From JBCCCJ01 sp039029315 (lineage in GTDB: Bacteria > Bacteroidota > Bacteroidia > J057), in assembly GCA_039029315.1 (NCBI GenBank), contig JBCCGK010000008.1, positions 1-64,000 of the forward strand: a stretch of DNA of 64,000 nt, given 5' to 3'. Positions 53,253 to 61,647 of this stretch are shown here, piece after piece. The notes under the pieces are model-generated. The model saw only the letters and a list, made by a program, of their open reading frames with translations. It did no database searches and was not told where the DNA came from. The position numbers and the translations under genes were made by a program. How positions within the stretch are numbered: the stretch's first letter is position 1; each line of letters starts with the position of its first letter.

Positions 53253-54179
53253 TTATCCATACAAAATACGCCATCTTTGTACAATTGCGTCAATATGATC
53301 GTATTCCTCCAAGGTAGATAGTTGTTGTTGCCATGCCACAGGGAGACCTGTTTTTCCAAATTTTGCCCCAAATAGTTGACCAAACATGCTGGCATGGGTA
53401 TCTGTGTCTCCGCCTGAGTCGATGAGTGCTTTCATACTTTCTTCAAAACCCAGTGATGTTGATTGTGAGGCAGTATACACAGCCAAAGGAACGGATTCCA
53501 CTACATAGCCACTATTTCCAAAAGAAGCTGCGATTTCCCCAATAGATGTATGCGGAAAAAGAGGAATGATCTCTTTCATTCGATCTTTGACAAGTGAGTC
53601 AGGCAGAAGATCTGTGAGATGAGCCATCCATTCCAGACTCGTCCAATTGCTGTTAAAAAGTGAGAATCGAATGCCCCAATAGATCGCCAATGCGCCGACA
53701 TAGGCCTCTTCATTATGATGGCTTATCCGGCAAATATCCCGAATCAGATCTCGCTTAGGCTCTTCGGGGACAAAGGCCAAGGGAGCAATTCTCATAGCCG
53801 TACCATTTCCAGCTGCTTGTTCTCCTTTTTTTCCTACCAATGACCAGTGTCCACCACATTCTAAGCCCCGAAGTGCCTGGAGGGTCGCACTTCCTAAGCC
53901 TGATAATTTCCCTCTTTGATACCATTGGAGAAAAGTATGAGCAAATTGATCTGGCGCGATCTCAGCATGCGCCAATATGGCTTCACAACTCGCAAGAGTG
54001 AGTTGGGTATCATCACTCAATGTCCACGCTGTTTTCGGCGCTTCCCACTCTCCCCAGATGAACAGACCTTGCTCCTCCATAGGCTGTTGGTTTTCATATT
54101 GTCTACCCATTGCATCCCCAATGGCACCGCCGAGGAGGCAGGCATGTAAGTGGGATGAGAAAGAGATGTGTGAAGGCAT
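53253..54179 (-). CDS. ADP-ribosylglycohydrolase family protein
   Basis: The 308-residue protein matches the ARH/DraG family, which removes ADP-ribose from proteins or other acceptors using two magnesium ions. Metal-site motifs are visible: GAIGDAMG (residues 18-25), SDDTQLTL (about 56-63) and SGGDTDTHASMFGQLFGA near residue 255-272. It lacks a signal peptide and is cytoplasmic. No ADP-ribosyltransferase is nearby, so its substrate is open; the divergent neighbour is a cyclase gene 134 bp away. Family assignment is firm. Confidence 0.9.
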   Translation of the reverse strand: MPSHISFSSHLHACLLGGAIGDAMGRQYENQQPMEEQGLFIWGEWEAPKTAWTLSDDTQLTLASCEAILAHAEIAPDQFAHTFLQWYQRGKLSGLGSATLQALRGLECGGHWSLVGKKGEQAAGNGTAMRIAPLAFVPEEPKRDLIRDICRISHHNEEAYVGALAIYWGIRFSLFNSNWTSLEWMAHLTDLLPDSLVKDRMKEIIPLFPHTSIGEIAASFGNSGYVVESVPLAVYTASQSTSLGFEESMKALIDSGGDTDTHASMFGQLFGAKFGKTGLPVAWQQQLSTLEEYDHIDAIVQRWRILYG

Positions 54180-54312
54180 AGGATCGTATGAACGATGGAA
54201 TCAGCAAGAGTGCCTTTGTCCACTTGCATAATTTTACGGTAAGTTTATCGATTGGGATCGCAACTTTTGGCCTTGCCCTTACTCTTTGACTCACAGTGTC
54301 ATTCATTCTCTC

Positions 54313-56433
54313 ATGCGTATTGGCTTTATTTCCATGCTTCTCACTGCTCACTGCTTGATGGTTCTGGCCAGAGATCAGGTGTCGATTGAAGCTGTAACAG
54401 ATGTGATTCCCTTGCAAGATCATCTGTCTATTCTCAAGGATGAAGAAGGTCTGTATTCATGGGAGGCATTTCAGGATTCTCAGAATGACCCTTTGTTTCG
54501 ATCTTTTGAAGACCTGGATCATCCCCTGGACCCAACCCAGGTCTGGTGGGTACACATCACGCTCGAGCATCAGCTCAATCATGACCATGCATGGATGCTT
54601 CATGGACGTGCAGTTGGAATGGCCGAACTATATGTGGTTGATTCTGCTGGGAATCATCACATCTATCGCTCTGGTAGAAATATGCCTGCTGCCCAGAAGA
54701 TCGAAAATAAGGGAGATTTCTTGCACTTCCCGCTTGAATTGAAGGCCGAATCTTCTTATGATTTTTACTTAAAGATTTGGGAAATCGATCATCAGGCGAT
54801 TCAGTTGGACTTGTCCTTGCAGGATCAGGTGTATTGGCGAAGTCAGCAACACATCCGACTGGAAGCCATCATTTTGTTTTTTCTGGGCATATTCGGCATC
54901 ATGGCTCTCTACAATTTTGTGTTGTTTGGGGTGATACGATTTTCTGCCTATCTCTACTATGCCCTGTATTTGATCTGTGTCGGGACCTTTGTGTTGTTCG
55001 CTGTAGGGCCAATGACACATCCGCCTTTTGGGAATCCACGGTGGTTGGTACCGATTGGTCATCTGGCTTTTGGGGCAATCAATATTTTCTACTATCAGTT
55101 TGGTCGGAGTTTTCTTAATCTCAGGGAACTACTCCCCAAATGGGACCGTTGGTTGCATCGATATATCATCTTCAAGGCGGTCCTGATTTTGCTTAGCCAG
55201 GTGGAACTCTATACTGTCTATCATTTGCCTCTGGCTTTGGGCGTTGAATTTTCCCTCTTGTTGGTAGATGTGTTTTTGAGTTTGTTCTTCTTTCAAAGAT
55301 TGTGGAAAACCAGGAACCGACTGGCTTTCTATTTCATCGGAGGATCAGGCAGTGTCATTGTTATTGGATTAAGTCTGGCCGTGATTGGGCATCTATTTGG
55401 CCTGAGACATACATTCGTCATATTCTTGTCCACCATTGTTGTAGAAATAATTTTCTTTTCATTGGGATTGGGATATCGGATTCGCCTGACAGAACAACAA
55501 AAACTGGAAGCTGAGCGTGAAAAGCGACAGGCGCAGGAGGCGCTCAACGAGGAGCTATCCAAATACAATGTGGCCTTCAAGCGATTTGTTCCCCATGAAT
55601 TCTTGAGATCATTGGGCCATCAAAGTGTATTGGATGTTGGGGTAGGGGATGGGGTAGAAAAAAAGGTAACGGTCCTTTTTTCTGATATCAGAGATTATAC
55701 CACCCTCTCCGAACAAATGACACCCAAAGAGAACTTTGATTTTCTCAATACCTATCTGGGAATCATGGGCCCTATCATCCAGCGCCATCATGGATTTGTC
55801 AATCAGTACTATGGGGATGGCATCATGGCTCTATTCATGGAATCTCCTGAAGATGCAATACAGGCCTCTCTGGAAATGATCCGCAGTCTTCGGGAGTTCA
55901 ATTCCGCGCGGGAGGCAAAGCAACAAAGCAAGCTCAGAATCGGGATTGGGCTTCACACAGGTCCTTTGATGATGGGAGTATTGGGAGATCGACAACGAAT
56001 GGATGCAGGCGTGGTCTCGGATACTGTGAACACCGCTGCCCGGATGGAGGGATTGACCAAGCACTATGGAGCAAAGATTCTTATGAGTGAACAAACCTGG
56101 ACCGGGATAGAAGACCCAGATAGCTATGATCAGCGATTTCTCGGCAAAGTACAGGTAAAAGGCAAAAAAGATCCCCTCGGTGTATTCGAATGTGTCGAAT
56201 TACAATCTGACACAGAAAAAGAAGCGTTCCGTCTACTCGAACAGCGCTTCTCCCAAGGCCTGAAACACTATTTTGCCAAAGAATTCCTGGCTGCCATTGA
56301 ATGTTTCCAGATTATTCTTGAGCAAATGCCATCAGACAAGGCTTCCAGCCTGTACCTGGAGCAATCTTTGGCCTATCAGGAAGAGGGGGTCCCCGCAGCA
56401 TGGGACGGTGTGAAGCGGATGATTCAAAAGTAA
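54313..56433 (+). CDS. 7TM-DISM receptor-linked class III nucleotide cyclase
   Basis: The protein is 706 residues from the ATG at 54313 (an in-frame ATG at 54286 gives nine more). A signal peptide is followed by a periplasmic 7TMR-DISMED2-like beta domain (about 25-165, with VWWVHITLEHQLNHD and WMLHGRAVGMAELYVVDS). Seven transmembrane helices (about 180-390), a short coiled coil (about 395-430) and a class III cyclase domain (about 450-620) follow, with LFSDIRDYTTL and QYYGDGIMALF supplying the two metal Asp residues, plus VSDTVNTAARMEG. A TPR-like pair of helices ends the protein. It probably senses a carbohydrate-like or other small ligand outside and makes a cyclic nucleotide inside. The ligand is unknown. 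Confidence 0.9.
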   Translation: MRIGFISMLLTAHCLMVLARDQVSIEAVTDVIPLQDHLSILKDEEGLYSWEAFQDSQNDPLFRSFEDLDHPLDPTQVWWVHITLEHQLNHDHAWMLHGRAVGMAELYVVDSAGNHHIYRSGRNMPAAQKIENKGDFLHFPLELKAESSYDFYLKIWEIDHQAIQLDLSLQDQVYWRSQQHIRLEAIILFFLGIFGIMALYNFVLFGVIRFSAYLYYALYLICVGTFVLFAVGPMTHPPFGNPRWLVPIGHLAFGAINIFYYQFGRSFLNLRELLPKWDRWLHRYIIFKAVLILLSQVELYTVYHLPLALGVEFSLLLVDVFLSLFFFQRLWKTRNRLAFYFIGGSGSVIVIGLSLAVIGHLFGLRHTFVIFLSTIVVEIIFFSLGLGYRIRLTEQQKLEAEREKRQAQEALNEELSKYNVAFKRFVPHEFLRSLGHQSVLDVGVGDGVEKKVTVLFSDIRDYTTLSEQMTPKENFDFLNTYLGIMGPIIQRHHGFVNQYYGDGIMALFMESPEDAIQASLEMIRSLREFNSAREAKQQSKLRIGIGLHTGPLMMGVLGDRQRMDAGVVSDTVNTAARMEGLTKHYGAKILMSEQTWTGIEDPDSYDQRFLGKVQVKGKKDPLGVFECVELQSDTEKEAFRLLEQRFSQGLKHYFAKEFLAAIECFQIILEQMPSDKASSLYLEQSLAYQEEGVPAAWDGVKRMIQK

Positions 56434-56530
56434 TGCCTATCTTGTCATCTCATTTTTCCTTCCCCATCGAGTTTTGCCTGTACGAATAGGCCAACTCCCT
56501 TTTTACGTTCATCTCCTAACTCCCAATCAT

Positions 56531-58243
56531 ATGAGATCCACTCATATCCACCTCTCTGTATTCCTCCTTTTTTCTTTGCCTCTATATTGTTTGTCTACCA
56601 CCTATTATGTCAGTCCCAATGGCTTAAATGGAAATCCCGGGACCATGACTGACCCACTGTTTTTGATCCAGGATGCCATTCATCTCTGTAGCAGTGGCAA
56701 GGATACCATATATCTGATGGAAGGAACGTACTGGCAGCGGCTTTCTATCATTGACAAAAAAGGAATCTATCTCTCCAGTATCGATGCAACCAACAAGTCC
56801 ACGGTTTCCGGTAGTGGGGTAGCAGGAGCAACCCAAATCTATATTCAGGATTCTGATAGCATCTCAATTGCCAATCTCATCCTTCGGGAAAATGTTGAGC
56901 AGGAGGCCAACGGGATTTATGTGGTGGGGGAAGGAGATGGAATCTTTATCTCCGACAATGAGATGTACAATATCGGATGGGGTACAGATCCGTCATTGGA
57001 CCCAGAGAGTTTTACGCCAGTAAGACAGGCACATGGCATTCTGATCAATGGACGTAGCGAAACGGGCTATCGCAATGTCTATATCGGACGGAATGTGCTG
57101 CACGACCTGATTGTTGGGAATAGTGAAGCCATTACCTTGACGGGCAATGTGTTCGACTTTTTGATTGAAGACAATACCCTCTACAACATAACCAATATCG
57201 GGATTGATATTGCCGGACACTATGCCTGGGCTTTCCCTGATAGCCTGGATCAGGAATTCAATCAAGCCAGAGACGGCCGCATTCAGAGAAATACCATTTA
57301 TAACTGCCAACGTCCAACCAATGGAAATGAGCCTGCTGGCATCTATGTGGATGGAGGGGAAGATGTCTTCATTGATCGGAATATCAGCCGCAACAATGGA
57401 GTCGGTATCTCTTTGGGATGTGAAAATGCAGATGAAAGTGCCGAAAATATCATTGTAGTTAATAATCTCATTTACAACAATGACAAATTCGGAATGGTCT
57501 TCGGAGCCAATGCAGGAGATGTGGAAGGGAGTACGGTTCGCAACAATACTTTTTTCAACAACGGCATTTTTGAGGACAATTCCGGGTCCATTTCCTTACA
57601 AAAAAGCACAGATGGTGTGCTTCGCAACAATCTCATCTACCTGCTGAGTGACGATTACTTTGGCTTGAGCATGTTTGGATTTCTGGTCAACAATCTAGTG
57701 ATGGATCACAATTTGTTCTACAATACTGATGGCAATACACCCAGAGTGTTTGCTTATAATCCAGCGACAGGAAGCACAGATTCCATAGAGAGCTTGAATT
57801 TTGCAGATCCCTTGTTGGTGAGTTCCGATTCTGCTAATCCCGATTTCCATCTGATGCAAGCTTCGCCCGCCATCGACGCAGGCAGTGATCAGTTGAGCCT
57901 GATTCCGAATGAAACGGACATTGACGGGACCTTGCGAGTTGCTGCTGACATAGACATTGGGGCAGATGAATGGGAAGACCCTGCTGGGATAGCCGAGCTG
58001 TCTTCCTGGCCACTGACTCTTTATCCCAATCCCACATCTGCTATTCTCTCCGCCACGACAGCTATAGCAGGGCTCCAATACCTATCAGTTTATGATGGTT
58101 CAGGAAGGTGCTTACTTAGCGTTCCTGCTCAGGATCTGTTTCGCATTGAGGTAAATCTCCAGGATCTGCCAGCCGGGATGTATGTGATCCGCATTGATCA
58201 TCGGACCGAAAGAGCGATGTTCCGGAGAGTGCTGAAAAAGTAA
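56531..58243 (+). CDS. Secreted right-handed beta-helix protein with T9SS-type C-terminal domain
   Basis: The protein is 570 residues from the ATG at 56531, where the signal peptide starts (the frame begins at 56474). After the signal, YYVSPNGLNGNPGTMTDP starts a typical parallel beta-helix fold (about 25-470) with Asn-rich turns such as RNNTFFNN and RNNLIYLL. The last 80 residues form a type IX secretion sorting domain (LYPNPTSAIL, LSVYDGSGR, LPAGMYVIRI, ending MFRRVLKK). It should be exported across the outer membrane and attached or released there. Beta-helix proteins of this kind often bind or cleave polysaccharides; no catalytic triad can be named from the sequence. Confidence 0.85.
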   Translation: MRSTHIHLSVFLLFSLPLYCLSTTYYVSPNGLNGNPGTMTDPLFLIQDAIHLCSSGKDTIYLMEGTYWQRLSIIDKKGIYLSSIDATNKSTVSGSGVAGATQIYIQDSDSISIANLILRENVEQEANGIYVVGEGDGIFISDNEMYNIGWGTDPSLDPESFTPVRQAHGILINGRSETGYRNVYIGRNVLHDLIVGNSEAITLTGNVFDFLIEDNTLYNITNIGIDIAGHYAWAFPDSLDQEFNQARDGRIQRNTIYNCQRPTNGNEPAGIYVDGGEDVFIDRNISRNNGVGISLGCENADESAENIIVVNNLIYNNDKFGMVFGANAGDVEGSTVRNNTFFNNGIFEDNSGSISLQKSTDGVLRNNLIYLLSDDYFGLSMFGFLVNNLVMDHNLFYNTDGNTPRVFAYNPATGSTDSIESLNFADPLLVSSDSANPDFHLMQASPAIDAGSDQLSLIPNETDIDGTLRVAADIDIGADEWEDPAGIAELSSWPLTLYPNPTSAILSATTAIAGLQYLSVYDGSGRCLLSVPAQDLFRIEVNLQDLPAGMYVIRIDHRTERAMFRRVLKK

Positions 58244-58436
58244 GTAGATCATTGGAAAAGAATTCGAGATGTCAGATATGTTGGTGATGCGGAGAACACG
58301 AACTGATGTTTATGCGTAGGAATCGGGTATAGAGTTACGCTTTTTTCCTACTTTTATTAGGCTAATATGCTGTTAGTCTGTAGATTCCTGCGCTACAACT
58401 CCTGATCATTCGTGGGTTCTTTTGTCATTGACATCT

Positions 58437-61400
58437 ATGCGACTCTTGTTTCTTATTCTCATATGTGTGCCATCCCTGCTTCCCGCTCAATGTGAGCGAG
58501 GAGAATATCGGCTCATTCTTCAACTGGCTCAGCAAGATTTGGAAATCCGCAACTACCAGCGAGCGATCAATCGGTTGTTGGATGTCAGAGATATTTGTCC
58601 AAATGAGAAACAAACCATCAATCAGCTCATCAAACAAGCTTTCGAACAAATCGAAGGCGAAAAACAAGCAGTGGAACGTGAGAGGACCCGCGCAGACTCC
58701 GCGTTGGAGGTAGCCAAACGGGTGTTGGACCAACTGTATTTTTATCAGGGAAAATATGGCTTGACGCTAAAGAATATAGAGTCAAGACAGGGATTTGATC
58801 CCCAATATCGCTATGGCTTCATTGATCAGGAAGGGAATACTGTCATTCCGTTCGAATTCAAGGAAGCTTCTCCTTTTTCTGTACAGGATGGCTATGCCAG
58901 AGTGAGCAAGAACAATCAGAAATATCTGCTGGACACTCTGGGAAGGATCTATTCCCTGGCTGAGAGTCTGGAGGAATTGACGGCTGAGACGGAAGCACTC
59001 TGGCTCTCTACCACCTATCCTGAGAGTTTGCCGGAACATCTGGGAGATTTCAAGAAATTAACAATCGTTAGAATTGGAGCACTTTTTCATACTGCTGATT
59101 CTGATGCCGGACTTCCTGATTCTTTCAGTGAATTGACAGAACTTCGAGAACTGGTCATCCGTGGAAGGCAATTGGACCACTTCCCTAAGGATTTCGGCCA
59201 ACTGAAACAATTGGAACATCTCGAGTTGCAGCATGTAAAACTGACACATTTTCCTCCATTCATTCTGGATTTGCCTTTGTTGACGCATCTGGCCCTCAAC
59301 AACAATAGCATTCAAGACATTCCCGCTGAGATCGATCAATTGCAACAGCTGCAAGTACTTGATCTGGCTTATAATCGCTTGACTCAGCTCCCACAAGCGC
59401 TCGGAAAACTCGTACAATTGAGGGACTTGAATCTATCCAATAACCAGTTGGTAAATCTGCCAGACGAAGTGACGAATCTGCAACAGCTGCATACTCTTAC
59501 TCTAGCAACTAATCAGCTGATGGAATTGCCCGACAGTATATTTTGGTTAGCTGATTTGCGCAAATTTGACTGTTATCAAAACCTCTTGGCAACCATCCCA
59601 CACAACATAAGAGAGGAAGCTCTGTTGGCAGACTTGCGACTCGATAATAATCAGCTAAGGGAGCTTCCCGCTGAGATTGCCCGCTTCAAGCATCTGGAGA
59701 ACTTGTCTTTGGCGTATAATGCCATCGAACAATTGCCAGAACAATTGTCAGACCTGGCGAATTTGACCTTATTAGATATCTCCCATAATCCGCTGACCTC
59801 TATCCCGGATGGAATCTGGGCGTTAAGCAAACTGGAAGAATTATTCTTGACCAAGACCGGCTTGTCCCATATTCCTCCGACGATTGAGCAACTTGCTCGA
59901 CTCAGAAAGCTGTATGCGGGATCAAATCAACTAACAGAGCTGCCAGAAGAAATAGGGACTTTGGAACACTTGCAGAATGTGAATCTTGAATCCAATCAGC
60001 TGAGAGAGTTGTCAGATCGATGGACACAGTTGAAGGATTTGCGCATTCTCATACTTAGACATAATCGACTCGAACTTGTTCCAGCTCAGATTGGTCTATT
60101 GGACAAATTAACCCTGTTGGATCTGGGCAACAATGACATTCAGGAATTGCCGGCATCCATTGGGCAATTGATTCGTTTGTCCCGACTTGATCTATCGGCC
60201 AATCAATTGCAGAATATCCCACCGGAGATTGGAAAGTTGAAAGAGCTGAAAACTCTATTCCTTAGTCAAAACCAATTGACTTCTCTCCCAATTGAGGTTG
60301 ACGGGCTAACACAATTGGAGAGGCTGAGTCTTGATCACAACAAATTGCGCACCTTGCCGCCAGAGATTGGACATCTGACAGCTCTTATGAGTTTGTCCCT
60401 CGATCACAATTCCTGGAAATCCTTTCCTGATGAGGTGCGACATATTCGAGGCATGCGGAGTCTTAGCTTTTCCAAGAAAAGGTTGAAAGAGTGGCCAGAG
60501 GGATTGGAGCATTTTGTCCATCTGAGGAGTCTTGATCTTCGAGGGTGTCAATTGCGCAGTTTGCCATCTTCCATCGGGCAACTGAAGCAGTTGGAACAAC
60601 TCAATCTCAGTGACAACTTCCTTGACTCGCTTCCTGAAGAGATTGGCAAGCTGAGTCAGTTGAAAGTGTTGAATTTGAGTAACAATCAATTGACAGATTG
60701 GCCTGTTCACCTCTCGGCCATCCCCCAATTGCTCCAATTGGATTTGTCCTCAAACAAGTTGACTGAGATCCCGGAAGATATTTGCACCTTCTTGTTGTTG
60801 AACACGCTCGACCTTTCCAATAATCATTTGCAGACCTTACCTCCTCACATCGGTCAATTGCGACAACTTCAGGTCTTAGAGCTCTCCTCCAACCAACTAT
60901 CTCTTTTGCCAGAAAACCTTGCTCAGTTGCCCAAGCTGAATATTTTGGAAGTCAAAGACAATCCCCTGAGACATATGTCCCCTGCATGGTGTGACATGTC
61001 TGGCTTGGAGTTGGATGACTCCTTGATGATAGAGATGCTGGAGAGTTGCCCAGAATGGCTGAACAAAATGTTGGAGGGAAGGAAGGCGTTTAAATTGGGG
61101 GAAATCGGAAGGTTGGTCTCGCGAATGGGCAAAGATCGATTGGCTTTCGATATCTTTAGGGAGCTTGCGAATCACTATGAAGACAATGCCAGTCATTGGC
61201 ACAATCTCAGTTGGTATGCCCTGTTGGCTCAAGAGTATAAAGTCGCTATTCAGGCCGCTGAACAGGCCCTTAGCTTGTCGCCTGAATCTACCAGTGCGAA
61301 TACCAATCTGGCTTTGGGGTATCTGCTCGATGACCAATACGAGCAGGCAGAAGCCATTTATGAAGCATGGAAGGACAAATCCTTTCAGAGAAACAGAGCT

Positions 61401-61493
61401 GCCAACCCCATCTTCCTGAAAGATCTGGACGACCTGGAGGCAAAGGGCATCACCCATCCTGGCTTCGACAAAGTTCGAAAACTGCTCAAATAG
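58437..61493 (+). CDS. Exported WG / leucine-rich-repeat / TPR protein 1
   Basis: The protein is 1018 residues from the ATG at 58437, where the signal peptide (1-18, ending PAQ) begins; the frame extends five codons upstream. A short helical region (20-100) with a coiled-coil stretch leads to a WG-repeat-like beta unit (YRYGFIDQEGNTVIPFEF to KYLLDTLGRIY, about 124-172). About 28 leucine-rich repeats of 23 residues follow (about 198-850, consensus LPxxIxxLxxLxxLxLxxNxL). A TPR-like C-terminus (about 905-990) ends the protein. It has no kinase, GTPase (Roc-COR) or ligase domain. The family probably recognises proteins or glycans outside the inner membrane; no catalytic function is seen. The next gene is a close paralogue. 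Confidence 0.88.
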   Translation: MRLLFLILICVPSLLPAQCERGEYRLILQLAQQDLEIRNYQRAINRLLDVRDICPNEKQTINQLIKQAFEQIEGEKQAVERERTRADSALEVAKRVLDQLYFYQGKYGLTLKNIESRQGFDPQYRYGFIDQEGNTVIPFEFKEASPFSVQDGYARVSKNNQKYLLDTLGRIYSLAESLEELTAETEALWLSTTYPESLPEHLGDFKKLTIVRIGALFHTADSDAGLPDSFSELTELRELVIRGRQLDHFPKDFGQLKQLEHLELQHVKLTHFPPFILDLPLLTHLALNNNSIQDIPAEIDQLQQLQVLDLAYNRLTQLPQALGKLVQLRDLNLSNNQLVNLPDEVTNLQQLHTLTLATNQLMELPDSIFWLADLRKFDCYQNLLATIPHNIREEALLADLRLDNNQLRELPAEIARFKHLENLSLAYNAIEQLPEQLSDLANLTLLDISHNPLTSIPDGIWALSKLEELFLTKTGLSHIPPTIEQLARLRKLYAGSNQLTELPEEIGTLEHLQNVNLESNQLRELSDRWTQLKDLRILILRHNRLELVPAQIGLLDKLTLLDLGNNDIQELPASIGQLIRLSRLDLSANQLQNIPPEIGKLKELKTLFLSQNQLTSLPIEVDGLTQLERLSLDHNKLRTLPPEIGHLTALMSLSLDHNSWKSFPDEVRHIRGMRSLSFSKKRLKEWPEGLEHFVHLRSLDLRGCQLRSLPSSIGQLKQLEQLNLSDNFLDSLPEEIGKLSQLKVLNLSNNQLTDWPVHLSAIPQLLQLDLSSNKLTEIPEDICTFLLLNTLDLSNNHLQTLPPHIGQLRQLQVLELSSNQLSLLPENLAQLPKLNILEVKDNPLRHMSPAWCDMSGLELDDSLMIEMLESCPEWLNKMLEGRKAFKLGEIGRLVSRMGKDRLAFDIFRELANHYEDNASHWHNLSWYALLAQEYKVAIQAAEQALSLSPESTSANTNLALGYLLDDQYEQAEAIYEAWKDKSFQRNRAANPIFLKDLDDLEAKGITHPGFDKVRKLLK

Positions 61494-61513
61494 ATACTGC
61501 TGGCCACATGTAT

Positions 61514-61531
61514 CCGGAGATCAATCTCCGG
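61514..61531 (+). terminator. Hairpin after LRR gene 1
   Basis: CCGGAGAT-CA-ATCTCCGG is a perfect eight-bp stem 20 bp after the stop codon, followed by a second GGGGAA/TTCCCC pair. There is no T tract. It may end or attenuate transcription between the two LRR genes. Confidence 0.45.
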
Positions 61532-61647
61532 CTGGGGAAGGCCATCACCTGTTTCCCCATCATTGTCTAAGTTGGACTGAATAATACTTCCACCCTGATC
61601 CCGACTTGAGAAGAGGATGGCCTGTATCAAATAGAATCCCATTCCCA

